A stretch of DNA of 40,245 nt from an uncultured Clostridia bacterium (GTDB taxonomy: Bacteria > Bacillota > Clostridia > Lachnospirales > Lachnospiraceae): NCBI GenBank assembly GCA_947178015.1, contig CAMWWW010000001.1:1-40245 (forward strand). The letters are read 5' to 3'. This document shows, one piece after another, positions 9,086-17,028 of this stretch. How positions within the stretch are numbered: the stretch's first letter is position 1; each line of letters opens with the position of its first letter. The notes beneath the pieces are model-generated. The model made no database searches. It was not told the origin of the DNA and was given only the letters and a program-made list of their open reading frames with translations. The translations under genes and the position numbers were made by a program.

Positions 9086-10936
9086 TTAATGTCCTATCAC
9101 TGGAATGAACATATTTTTCCTTAGCTCTTCCTCCGGCAAAAATGGAGCAAGATCCTCAAGCGGCGGAGATACCAGCGTGCCGTCCGGCAGACGCTTCGTC
9201 GCCGATTTCGGCTCAAAATTCTGATCCGTTGTCACCATAATCTCACAGATATAGGGGCCTTCTGCCTTTAGCACTTCATCCAGTACCCCCGCAAGCTCCT
9301 CATTTTTCTCAATTCTCTTATAAGGATAGCCATATGCAGCCGCGAGTTTGCTCATATCTGGAAAGCTCAAATCTCCGCTGTCATAACCAATCCCAACAAG
9401 CGGCTCCCCAAAGAAATTCTTCTGCGTCTGCCGAATAGAATGATACCCTTGATTATTAATCAAGAAAATCTTAATCGGCAACTTATGATGAATAATGGTC
9501 TGCAGCTCCTGCAAATTCATCTGGATACTTCCTTCTCCTGTCACCAGAATCACATCCTGAATCCCTTCCATCCCGCCGTTTTTCTGCAATACGCGGTTTC
9601 CATACTCACCAAGACACGCTCCTATCGCCGCCGGAAGATCGTAGCCCATGGAAGCCACCGCAGAATTAATAATAAATCTCTGCCCCTTCTTAATGATATA
9701 AGCATGACTGCCCACCACACAGGCAGATCCATTCCCAACTACCGTCACCTGCCCCTCAGAAAGCCTTTTGCTCAGCTCATGGATCAATGCATAGACATTT
9801 GCCCTGTCCCCTGCTTGATAATGCTTCTCCTGAACTACAGGATATTGTTCCTTCCATCCGCGGCACGCAGAAAGCCATTCCTCCCCTGCAAAGCGATCCG
9901 CATCGGACAGCTTACTTATAAGCTTCTCAAGAAAATCCTTCGCATCGGCATGAATTGGCAGCTCCACATGTAGCGTCGGCTTTCTAAGCTCCTCCGCATC
10001 GGCATCTACCATAATCACCTTAGCCTCTCGCGCCCACGTGGTATAATTATAACCAACCTGACGGATACTTAACCGATTTCCCACCGCCAAAACCAGATCA
10101 CTGTTCTGCACGGCAAAATTTCCAGCACGATCCCCCATAATACCGCCCCTTCCCACATAAAGCGGATGGTCATTATAGATAGCGTCAATACTATCCCAGC
10201 CCGTCACAACGGGAATATTTAATTTCTCTACAACTTCCATAAAGGATGCATGTGCGCCCGCAATGCGGATTCCATTCCCCGCATAAAACACGGGGCGCTC
10301 CGCCTGCCGAAGCATCGAAAGGGCAAGCTCGACAAGCTCCTCTGATACTTCTGGCACCTCCTTATCCAATTCTTTTGGATCAAAGCCCACAAGCTCTTCT
10401 TCCTCCACAAAAGCTCCCTGAACATTGAGCGGAATATCCAGCCAGCACGGTCCCGGCCTGCCTGTCTGCGCCAGATACAATGCTTTCTCCAAGGCATAGC
10501 GGATGCGCGCAGGATCAACCACCATCTCGCAATATTTCGTCATGCAGCCTACCGCCAAGGTTATATCAAACTCCTGATCTCCCATAGCGCGAAGCTTAAG
10601 CCCCGTACTTCTGGCAGTTGTATCATATCTTACCTGCCCAGACAATATCAGCATTGGGATCGAATCCAGATAACCGCCAAGCACGCCCGTGATCGCATTG
10701 GTTCCGCCGGGCCCTGTCGTCACACAAACGGCTGCGATTGTATTATGCAGCCTTGCATAGCTCTCCGCCGCAATCGCACACGCTTGTTCATGATGATTAT
10801 AGATACAAGTCAGACCCGGTTCATGCCCAAGACCATCATTTAGATGCATGGCTCCTCCGCCCGTCACAGAAAACACATGCGTAATCCCCTCCTGTACCAA
10901 CCTTTTCGCAATATAATCAGAAACCTTAATTTTCAT
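9086..10936 (-). CDS. Thiamine-diphosphate-dependent enzyme, acetolactate-synthase-like, of a sugar pathway
   Basis: A 616-residue member of the acetolactate synthase/benzoylformate decarboxylase superfamily. The pyrimidine domain carries the cofactor-activating glutamate (E50 in NHHEQA). The central domain follows at about 200-340. The pyrophosphate domain has the metal motif GEGS (467-470) through NNQG (494-497), with the usual Asp of GDG replaced by Glu. It is longer than many homologues because of a C-terminal extension (ATKRLPDGTLVSPPLEDL). As first gene of a glycan operon it is unlikely to make branched amino acids. A two-carbon transfer to a keto sugar, as YerE does, is the best guess. 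GAGG lies 7 bp before the ATG, and the promoter is at 11000-11028. Confidence 0.85.
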   Translation of the reverse strand: MKIKVSDYIAKRLVQEGITHVFSVTGGGAMHLNDGLGHEPGLTCIYNHHEQACAIAAESYARLHNTIAAVCVTTGPGGTNAITGVLGGYLDSIPMLILSGQVRYDTTARSTGLKLRAMGDQEFDITLAVGCMTKYCEMVVDPARIRYALEKALYLAQTGRPGPCWLDIPLNVQGAFVEEEELVGFDPKELDKEVPEVSEELVELALSMLRQAERPVFYAGNGIRIAGAHASFMEVVEKLNIPVVTGWDSIDAIYNDHPLYVGRGGIMGDRAGNFAVQNSDLVLAVGNRLSIRQVGYNYTTWAREAKVIMVDADAEELRKPTLHVELPIHADAKDFLEKLISKLSDADRFAGEEWLSACRGWKEQYPVVQEKHYQAGDRANVYALIHELSKRLSEGQVTVVGNGSACVVGSHAYIIKKGQRFIINSAVASMGYDLPAAIGACLGEYGNRVLQKNGGMEGIQDVILVTGEGSIQMNLQELQTIIHHKLPIKIFLINNQGYHSIRQTQKNFFGEPLVGIGYDSGDLSFPDMSKLAAAYGYPYKRIEKNEELAGVLDEVLKAEGPYICEIMVTTDQNFEPKSATKRLPDGTLVSPPLEDLAPFLPEEELRKNMFIPVIGH

Positions 10937-10999
10937 ACATTAACCTCAATTCCGCGCCAAACCGCATATAATCAGGAAAATCCCTGTCCTTATCAGGTT

Positions 11000-11028
11000 A
11001 TTATACCCTGACTTACTATAAAAAACAA
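11000..11028 (-). promoter_or_regulatory. Sigma-A promoter of the polysaccharide operon
   Basis: On the minus strand TTGTTT (11023-11028), a 17-bp spacer and TATAAT (11000-11005) lie 64 bp before the first ATG. The -35 box falls in the T-tract of the terminator of the upstream chemoreceptor gene. An inverted repeat TCAGG-N9-CCTGA (10993-11011) spans the -10 box and could be an operator. Confidence 0.75.
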
Positions 11029-11053
11029 GAGGAATCCCAAATTCTGGGATTCC
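11023..11053 (-). terminator. Intrinsic terminator of the chemoreceptor gene
   Basis: A 9-bp stem GGAATCCCA (11031-11039) / TGGGATTCC (11045-11053) with a 5-nt loop is followed on the minus strand by TCTTGTTTTTT. It lies about 75 bp after the stop codon. The tail overlaps the -35 box of the next operon. Confidence 0.85.
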
Positions 11054-11126
11054 TTCCTTATCTTTCTATTCTTTCTATTCCATTCTCGCTGTTCTCAAAC
11101 AAAGCTCTTCTCAAAGTCCTATGCTC

Positions 11127-12626
11127 TCAAAGATACTTATCCATTCTCTCTGTTGTCTGATTTATGGTATCCAATGCCGTTTGCGCCTCCGATGCGTGTT
11201 CCAGATTTTCCTTAGAAATCATCGCAGCCTGATCCGCGCTCGCTGTGATCTCCTCCGTCATAGCGGATAGCTGTGATATACTTTCTACAATTCGATTATT
11301 GGAATCGGACAGATGGGAAATCCGTCCATCTATTTCCTTGATTTCCTGTAACAAGACCGCTATATTATTATCCAATTTCTGAAAATCCTCTGCGGCAGTG
11401 AGAATCATCTTATTCTGCCTTCCTGCTGCTTGAATGGAATTTTCTACTTTTTCCACCACTTCCTCTGCATTATGATTTAGCTCAATAACAATTTTCGAAA
11501 TGTTTTCTGTCGATTGTCTTGTCTGTTCCGAGAGCTGGCGAATCTGTTCCGCCACTACTGCAAAACCTCTCCCCGCCTCTCCTGCCCTTGCACTCTCGAT
11601 GGAAGCGTTGAGCGCCAGCAGATTTGTCTGGCTGGATATACTGAATATAATACTGGCTATTTCTTTTACTTCCTCTGTTTTTTGCTGTAGCTTTCCCATA
11701 GATTCTGTGACCTTTTCGTTGGTCTGGGAGATATTCTCCGCCTGTGTTTTTAATTCATCTATGGTTTGTATATTCGTCTTAATATTCTCATTGGACTCTC
11801 CTGCTATCTGCACCATACGCTCAGAGCGTCTTACCGTCTCCTCGATCGCCTCCTGTATGGAATGTGTCATATTATTCTGCTCAACGACATTTTCTGCCGT
11901 CGTGTTGGTTGCAGAGGTTATCTCCTGCATATTCTGATTGACGGTATCAGAAGATTGATACAGACTGTCAAGCAACGTCTTCGCTCTCTCTGCCTCCCCC
12001 TTCACTTCACGGGAAATATTAAGAACATCGGCAAGCATCTCCTTTTGACGCTCTCCCTGCTCCTCCTGTTTTCCCAGCGAATCATCACTAAATTGCTTTC
12101 CTACAGAGCTATTCTGATATAATATAATTAATACCATATAGATAATAATAATTTCTGCCATGGTATTCATGTTTAATTCAACAATTCCCTTACTATATTG
12201 GATACTAAAACAGATAAAATATAGCCCGCCATATAATGCTACAAGATTACGCTGAAATTTCCTGTCATAGAAAAGTGATGTTACCACCAATATTCCGATC
12301 AATGCAAATTTCTCAAATGTCGCATCGGATTGAACAGAAATTAAAAAATATTCCAAACCTATCTCAGCCACAAGAATATATCTAAAATGCTTCCATTTTT
12401 TATTTTTATAAAATAGCGCTGTGTCCAGTATGATAAATATAAAACATAGGACGATATTGCCATATGCGGTAGAAGATGATATGCTGTTTGTCATTAACCT
12501 GTTTATCAGATAGATAACCAGAACTCCCAAGCTCTCTAAGCTAATAATCCAAAGCATCTGGTTCACACGTATACAGCGCTCCGCCATGTCGTTAAAGCGA
12601 TATTTTTGTTGCGTTTTCTCTTTCAT
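11127..12626 (-). CDS. Methyl-accepting chemotaxis protein with a membrane-embedded sensor region
   Basis: A 499-residue chemoreceptor. The N-terminal part (about 25-190) is a series of about six short hydrophobic segments with no sizeable extracellular loop, no Cache or four-helix sensor and no obvious HAMP. The C-terminal half is a long coiled coil with the conserved signalling tip SQTNLLALNASIESARAGEA followed by GRGFAVVAEQIRQLSEQT, which contacts CheA and CheW. The ATG at 12626 was chosen over an upstream in-frame start because GGGGG lies 7 bp before it and the extra 38 residues look non-coding. It has its own promoter (12674-12703) and terminator, so it is a single-gene unit beside the flagellar operon. 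A membrane-buried sensor suggests lipid, redox or proton-motive-force sensing; the ligand is unknown. Confidence 0.92.
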   Translation of the reverse strand: MKEKTQQKYRFNDMAERCIRVNQMLWIISLESLGVLVIYLINRLMTNSISSSTAYGNIVLCFIFIILDTALFYKNKKWKHFRYILVAEIGLEYFLISVQSDATFEKFALIGILVVTSLFYDRKFQRNLVALYGGLYFICFSIQYSKGIVELNMNTMAEIIIIYMVLIILYQNSSVGKQFSDDSLGKQEEQGERQKEMLADVLNISREVKGEAERAKTLLDSLYQSSDTVNQNMQEITSATNTTAENVVEQNNMTHSIQEAIEETVRRSERMVQIAGESNENIKTNIQTIDELKTQAENISQTNEKVTESMGKLQQKTEEVKEIASIIFSISSQTNLLALNASIESARAGEAGRGFAVVAEQIRQLSEQTRQSTENISKIVIELNHNAEEVVEKVENSIQAAGRQNKMILTAAEDFQKLDNNIAVLLQEIKEIDGRISHLSDSNNRIVESISQLSAMTEEITASADQAAMISKENLEHASEAQTALDTINQTTERMDKYL

Positions 12627-12673
12627 GTTGCATCCCCCTTTTCCTTTCTCCTCAAATCCTTGTCTCTCTACAT

Positions 12674-12703
12674 AGTATAATGCATTTTGGAGCATCAGCA
12701 CAA
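12674..12703 (-). promoter_or_regulatory. Probable sigma-A promoter of the chemoreceptor gene
   Basis: Minus strand TTGTGC (12698-12703), 18-bp spacer, TATACT (12674-12679), about 48 bp before the ATG at 12626. No acceptable sigma-28 match was found here, unlike at flgN and flaG. Confidence 0.55.
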
Positions 12704-12721
12704 GAGATTTTATAAAAAACT

Positions 12722-12762
12722 TAAAAAAAACAGCCCACATTTTCTACTTTCCTGTGGGCTGT
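12722..12762 (-). terminator. Intrinsic terminator at the end of the fliD-fliS-fliT-like unit
   Basis: A perfect 10-bp stem ACAGCCCACA (12730-12739) / TGTGGGCTGT (12753-12762), followed on the minus strand by a run of eight T. It starts 8 bp after the stop of the fliT-like gene and closes the late flagellar transcript. Confidence 0.92.
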
Positions 12763-12770
12763 CTGTTTCA

Positions 12771-13253
12771 TTATTTTTTCTTATCCATAAATACTGGCTG
12801 CACATTTTGCAGCTTATTCATGCTTTTATAATAATTACTTGTCGCATCGCGGCTTGCCTTAAACTGGCGAATCTCTTTTTTGTAGGTGGCAAAATGTCCT
12901 GCGATTGCCTGACGATTTCGCTCCTCCTCTGCTTGGATTGCCACACTCTTATCTGTGATCTCACTGATAAGCTGTTTTAATACGGCAATTCCTTCTTTAT
13001 GTTTTTCGGGCTCTCCCTGAAGGCTCGGCTTCACTCTGTCGTAAATAAGCTGAAATCCTTCATCTAACTTATTCAGCTCGTCAATATAGTCTGATTTTCT
13101 TTTTACTGTCTCATCTAGCTGATCCAAATCCAGCTTCTGCGCCGCTGCCAGTTGTCTCTGTTCTTCATCTATCTGAATAATTTTATCCAGAAGCTTCACT
13201 TTCTTCTGCAGACTGTCGATCAATACCTGAACGTAATCCACACTATATTCCAT
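12771..13253 (-). CDS. FliT/FlgN-like flagellar export chaperone (putative)
   Basis: A 160-residue soluble, charged, mostly helical protein rich in Glu, Lys and Gln with no membrane segment. The identification rests on position (last in fliD-fliS-x, where FliT normally sits) and on the helical-chaperone appearance; FliT proteins diverge strongly and no signature motif is visible. FliT binds FliD and keeps the cap protein export-competent. The ATG at 13253 (MEYSVDYVQVL) was preferred over a longer frame because GGGGG lies 7 bp upstream. It is about 90 bp after fliS and directly before a strong terminator. Confidence 0.65.
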   Translation of the reverse strand: MEYSVDYVQVLIDSLQKKVKLLDKIIQIDEEQRQLAAAQKLDLDQLDETVKRKSDYIDELNKLDEGFQLIYDRVKPSLQGEPEKHKEGIAVLKQLISEITDKSVAIQAEEERNRQAIAGHFATYKKEIRQFKASRDATSNYYKSMNKLQNVQPVFMDKKK

Positions 13254-13342
13254 CCTTATACCCCCGCATATTGCAAACCCTGTCTGCAATACTGCTTTTC
13301 CTCCTGTATATCACAGGATCGATCGTGATATTACAATCATCC

Positions 13343-13726
13343 TTATACACTAGGATGCTTTCCCTGTTTCATTACTTCCTTCCAAGTATCTCTCATTGTA
13401 CGCAAATGCTTCAAAACCTCTTCTAATATTTCCTTATCTTTTTTGAGATTTGCCTCCACCAATCTGTCATATAAATATTTATATACTTCGTCAAAATCCT
13501 TCGCCACCGGATATTTAAAATCCAGTGTGGAACGAAACTCTTCTATAATTGCTTCTACCTTTGTGATATTCGTGTGTGCCTTTGGAACATCATTCTGCTC
13601 AATTCCCATAATTGCAATATTGCAGAATTTGATCGCCCCCTCATAGAGCATTAAAGTTAATTCCGCAGGACTTGCCGTCATAACCTTATTGTTCTGATAA
13701 GCGGAATATCCTGTAGGCATTGCCAT
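13343..13726 (-). CDS. fliS: FliS, flagellin export chaperone
   Basis: FliS binds the C-terminal disordered part of flagellin in the cytoplasm and stops early polymerisation before export. The 127-residue length is typical. The N-terminal AYQNNKVMTASPAELTLMLY and the following EGAIKFCNIA are hallmark FliS sequences. It lies 18 bp after fliD. In organisms with FliW and CsrA, release of flagellin by FliS and FliW controls flagellin translation, so the product links to fliW/csrA in the same window. The flagellin gene itself is not here. Confidence 0.95.
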   Translation of the reverse strand: MAMPTGYSAYQNNKVMTASPAELTLMLYEGAIKFCNIAIMGIEQNDVPKAHTNITKVEAIIEEFRSTLDFKYPVAKDFDEVYKYLYDRLVEANLKKDKEILEEVLKHLRTMRDTWKEVMKQGKHPSV

Positions 13727-13744
13727 AATGGTATCCTCCCTCTA

Positions 13745-15628
13745 TCAACTGCCCAGTAAGCCCGATAATGCGCTGGTGCTGGACTGAAGCTGTGCCAATG
13801 CCTTCTCCATCGCAGTAAACTTACTATACCAGAATTCCTCCTGCTGCGATACATAATCTTCCCATTTGCTGATCTGCTTATTAATCTGATTCATCTCAGA
13901 AGTCATCTGCTTATCATTGTAAACGGTAAAGGCACTGCTCAGTGTGGTACCTCTCATTTTCTCATTCAGCTCATTGTACAGATTTGTGGTAAACTGGGAG
14001 AAGAAATCTGCCACACCGTCTGGATCTGCTGCAATCGCTTTCTTCAGCTTATCTTCATTAGCAGAAACGGTAGAATCATCTGGATCACCATCAATATGGA
14101 ACGCATTTTTCTCATTGTCCTTAGTAGTAAAATAGTTTCCAGTCAGTATTCCAAAAGTTGACAAACTCATCTGCTGTCCATTGACAGTAAAGCTCTTTAA
14201 CATTGCTGTCTTCATCATGGAAGATATACTGCTCAAAGTGGTATCGCGTCTAAGAAGAGATTTTTTAATCTTCTCCTCCCACTTCTCCACCTCTTTCTCT
14301 GACATCGCTTCCTTCTCTTCATCTGTCAGAGGCTCGTAATCCTTCGCCCTGTCTGCATTGTACAGAGAATCCATCTCATTGATCAGCTCATTATACTGCT
14401 TAATGAAATCCTTGATTGTATTGTAGATCCCATCTACATCCGTATCTGTTACTATCTTAACCTCATTATAGCCGCTTCCGTCCGCCTTTGCGGTCGTCTC
14501 TTTAATATTAATAGATAAGCCATTGATGTTAAAATTATTGGTATTTGATTCAAAAATAGCACCGTTCAGCTTAATTTGAGCATCTGCGCCGTCAATCTTG
14601 ACCCCAGCTCCCTTTGTGCTGATATCTACTCCAGCGGCACTCTCAAATCCCAGTATCTTCAAAAGTGATGTAGCAGGGTCACCAGCACTAGGGTTCGTAG
14701 AATCATATGCCTCAGCTGTTGAAAGCTTATCAGCACCTTTAATTACAAATCTCTGATTTTTTTCATCAAAGCTTGCCTCTACACCACCTTGATTAAGAAA
14801 ATCAACCAAATCAGCAACCGTCGCATTTTCTGTTTTTAATTCCATGGGTGCATCCCCGGAGGGCTGCCACTTAATCGTTTTCGGGAATCCTTTTGTTGTA
14901 TCTCCATTCACGCGCAAATCTGACAATTTGGTAGAATTTGTTATATTATAGCCATCTTTCTTCCAAGTCTCTCCGATCCCATAAGCATAATCTTCTGCCA
15001 AAATTCCCAGCTTCTCCATCGCATCTGAATCTCCTGAAAGCTTGAAATCCTTCTCCTTACCCGTATCCGTTGACATCAGGAAGAACCTCTTGTTCTCCTC
15101 GTCAAAATTCGCATTGATCCCTGCCTCATTAAACTGTTTTACCAAATCGCCGATGGTGGTATCTCCTGACATGGTAATTGTCTGCATATCTCCATCACCC
15201 ACCTGAATATTGATGGAAGTCTCATCTACAATACCAAGCTCTCGCAAATTAGTTTTTGTGGATAAATCATTCAATCCATAAATATCAATCTTACTTCCTG
15301 TCAAATACCCAGAAGCTGCCACTTTATGAATCTCCAATGACTGCGTTCCCTTTGCTGCATTGGCAGCCGTTGTTATCGTCGCCTTTGACTCATCTGATAT
15401 AGAGGTTTTTTTCTTATTATAAGCGCTGCTAAAACGCAGTGTGCCAAGCGTGCGGCTGTAAAGATCGTAAATCTTTGTATTTAGATCCTTCCAAGTCTCC
15501 TGCTTCCACTCAAGCTTTGTTTTGTCCTTCTCATAGCTTTCTGTCTTTTTGCTGTATGCGGACACTAATTCTTTTACAATAGCATCGGTATCAAGTCCTG
15601 ATACCATGCCAGATAATCTAATTGACAT
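13745..15628 (-). CDS. fliD: FliD, flagellar hook-associated protein 2 (filament cap)
   Basis: FliD forms the cap at the filament tip and promotes flagellin polymerisation. The 627-residue protein starts MSIRLSGMVSGLDTDAIVKE, a clear FliD_N sequence, and ends in an amphipathic coiled coil (EEFWYSKFTAMEKALAQL). The region between forms the variable outer domains. It is longer than many FliD proteins (450-500) because of an expanded middle part (about 190-400). The ATG at 15628 was chosen because AAAGGAG precedes it; the alternative five codons upstream has a poor site. It heads fliD-fliS-fliT-like with a probable sigma-A promoter at 15684-15711. Confidence 0.95.
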   Translation of the reverse strand: MSIRLSGMVSGLDTDAIVKELVSAYSKKTESYEKDKTKLEWKQETWKDLNTKIYDLYSRTLGTLRFSSAYNKKKTSISDESKATITTAANAAKGTQSLEIHKVAASGYLTGSKIDIYGLNDLSTKTNLRELGIVDETSINIQVGDGDMQTITMSGDTTIGDLVKQFNEAGINANFDEENKRFFLMSTDTGKEKDFKLSGDSDAMEKLGILAEDYAYGIGETWKKDGYNITNSTKLSDLRVNGDTTKGFPKTIKWQPSGDAPMELKTENATVADLVDFLNQGGVEASFDEKNQRFVIKGADKLSTAEAYDSTNPSAGDPATSLLKILGFESAAGVDISTKGAGVKIDGADAQIKLNGAIFESNTNNFNINGLSINIKETTAKADGSGYNEVKIVTDTDVDGIYNTIKDFIKQYNELINEMDSLYNADRAKDYEPLTDEEKEAMSEKEVEKWEEKIKKSLLRRDTTLSSISSMMKTAMLKSFTVNGQQMSLSTFGILTGNYFTTKDNEKNAFHIDGDPDDSTVSANEDKLKKAIAADPDGVADFFSQFTTNLYNELNEKMRGTTLSSAFTVYNDKQMTSEMNQINKQISKWEDYVSQQEEFWYSKFTAMEKALAQLQSSTSALSGLLGS

Positions 15629-15683
15629 GCTGCTCCTTTCCATGCACCTGATACTTTTATGCGATGATATCTCTCGCTCTTAC

Positions 15684-15711
15684 AGTATACCATGTTGTAT
15701 GATAAATACAA
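15684..15711 (-). promoter_or_regulatory. Probable sigma-A promoter upstream of fliD
   Basis: Minus strand TTGTAT (15706-15711), 16-bp spacer, TATACT (15684-15689), 55 bp before the fliD ATG. The -35 region is part of TGTAT-TTATC-ATACA, a small palindrome. No sigma-28 box is seen in this gap and no terminator separates flaG from fliD, so read-through is also likely. Confidence 0.5.
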
Positions 15712-15732
15712 TGTGCATTGACCATTTTCTTT

Positions 15733-16170
15733 TTAAAGCTTTTCATCCACAAGAATACCTGCCAGCTCCCATGCCTTTGCAATCATCTCAAGTGTCTCTT
15801 CTGGCGGAAATTCCTTGATCACCTTCTCGGTATCTTTATCTACAATCTTAATTGTAACACGATTCGTCTTGTCATGAAAGCCGTATTGACATTCTGTGTG
15901 GGAAAGCTGCTTATTAATTGACTCCAATGCTTTCCTAATCTTCTCTTGGGAAACTTCCTCGTTTCCCTCCGCATAGGTATCTTCCCCTGCCTGCCTCTGC
16001 TTATCTTGTGGTTTTACCACAGCAGATTTTTTTACTGTCGCAGTATCTGTCGTTGCGGCGTCCGTTGCCTGTTCCATCACTTTTGAGTCTGTCGCAGCAG
16101 GCTGTACAATCTGTACCTGTTGTGCCTGATATGCACTCGCCCCCGCTCCTGCTAATTGATTTACTCCCAT
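15733..16170 (-). CDS. flaG: FlaG family flagellar protein
   Basis: FlaG proteins are small flagellar-locus proteins reported to affect filament length. This one has 145 residues. The N-terminal half is low-complexity and rich in Ala, Gln and Thr. The conserved domain is C-terminal (about 90-145): YGFHDKTNRVTIKIVDKDTE, then VIKEFPPEE. The ATG at 16170 is preferred over the in-frame GTG nine bases upstream, because that GTG lies inside the GGAGGTGG ribosome site. The gene has its own sigma-28-type promoter (16224-16250) just after csrA, and its 5' leader contains GGA motifs that CsrA could bind. Confidence 0.9.
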   Translation of the reverse strand: MGVNQLAGAGASAYQAQQVQIVQPAATDSKVMEQATDAATTDTATVKKSAVVKPQDKQRQAGEDTYAEGNEEVSQEKIRKALESINKQLSHTECQYGFHDKTNRVTIKIVDKDTEKVIKEFPPEETLEMIAKAWELAGILVDEKL

Positions 16171-16223
16171 GATATCCACCTCCGTGTGTTATGCTTAATA
16201 ACTTCCCTTTCTACTCTATATTT

Positions 16224-16250
16224 ATATCGACAGCTTCTTCTGCTTTTTTA
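16224..16250 (-). promoter_or_regulatory. Sigma-28 (SigD/FliA) type promoter of flaG
   Basis: Minus strand TAAA (16247-16250), exactly 15 bp, then GTCGATAT (16224-16231), against the Bacillus consensus TAAA-N15-GCCGATAT. One mismatch in 12 positions. It lies about 54 bp before the flaG ATG. Confidence 0.75.
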
Positions 16251-16278
16251 ATAGTATACTTAGCCTATCCAAAAATTT

Positions 16279-16494
16279 TTACAACAGCTTCCTTAATCTG
16301 GAAGCCTCCGCACCGCTTGCGGCCTCCTCATTCTCCTCCTGTATTTGCAGATATACCTCTTTCCGATAGATAGGAACAGTCTTAGGAGCCGAAATGCCGA
16401 TCTTCACCTGATCGCCCTTAATTTCCAGAACGGTAAGCTCAATATCGTTATTCACCACAATGGCTTCGCCCTTTTTTCTTGATAATGCCAGCAT
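16279..16494 (-). CDS. csrA: CsrA, carbon storage/translation regulator
   Basis: CsrA is a dimeric RNA-binding protein that represses flagellin translation by covering ribosome sites containing GGA. The 71-residue protein begins MLALSRKKGEAIVVNNDIEL and includes VKIGISAPKTVPIYRKEVY, both diagnostic, with the RNA-binding arginine and edge strands intact. GAGG precedes the ATG. It is 30 bp after fliW, whose product antagonises it by direct binding; the acidic and Ala-rich C-terminal tail (IQEENEEAASGAEASR) is where FliW-interacting CsrA proteins are extended. Targets in this genome are not visible apart from a possible site in the flaG leader. Confidence 0.97.
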   Translation of the reverse strand: MLALSRKKGEAIVVNNDIELTVLEIKGDQVKIGISAPKTVPIYRKEVYLQIQEENEEAASGAEASRLRKLL

Positions 16495-16524
16495 ATAAAC
16501 CTCGCTTCCGCTGCCTCGCAGCTT

Positions 16525-16992
16525 CTATTTTTCTGTCTCCCTTTCTTCCATTCTGCTCTTAAGCAGCTCATATACAGGGACACGAACCGCATAGCTGCTA
16601 TCCTCCACAATAATCTGACAGCCCTTCTGTGTTGTTACATTGATGACAATCGGCGCTTTTAGATTAATGGTCATCTGCGTAATATCAGAAGGTACGCGGA
16701 TTGTCGTAAATACTGCATATTCATCCTCTATCTTCCCCAATGATGTCAGCAGATCATCATCTATTGTAGGATTATAATCAGGTCTTATAACCAACGGATC
16801 AATTACCGGCAATGCAAAACACTCATCATCTGCTGACTGTAGCCAATGAATCGCCCCCTTTGATTCTTTCTCGATATCATACAATAGAAAAAATTCTCTA
16901 AAATCTGGATAGCCAATAATACCTTGTTCAAAAACCAGTTTCTTGCTCTCGTCGATCTCAATTTCGCCAAATATTCTCGTTTTTAGCTTCAT
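16525..16992 (-). CDS. fliW: FliW, flagellar assembly factor and CsrA antagonist
   Basis: FliW binds either flagellin or CsrA. When flagellin is exported, FliW is freed, captures CsrA and lowers or raises flagellin translation accordingly. The 155-residue length and sequence are typical: FGEIEIDESKKLVFEQGIIG near the N-terminus, the DPLVIRPDY stretch and the NLKAPIVINVTTQKG segment near the C-terminus. The gene sits between flgL and csrA, the standard order in Bacillus and Clostridia, and is 36 bp after flgL. Confidence 0.96.
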   Translation of the reverse strand: MKLKTRIFGEIEIDESKKLVFEQGIIGYPDFREFFLLYDIEKESKGAIHWLQSADDECFALPVIDPLVIRPDYNPTIDDDLLTSLGKIEDEYAVFTTIRVPSDITQMTINLKAPIVINVTTQKGCQIIVEDSSYAVRVPVYELLKSRMEERETEK

Positions 16993-17028
16993 GCATCCTC
17001 CCTAGCTTTCTTGTTACCCTCTCCTATT

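Noticed and set aside
9440..9973. A 177-residue plus-strand open frame inside the thiamine-diphosphate enzyme gene
   Set aside because: Antisense shadow of a conserved enzyme; no recognisable motif or start signal.
12674..12703. Sigma-28 promoter for the chemoreceptor at 11127
   Set aside because: The best candidate around GCTGATGC has no TAAA at the right distance; the sigma-A match is better.
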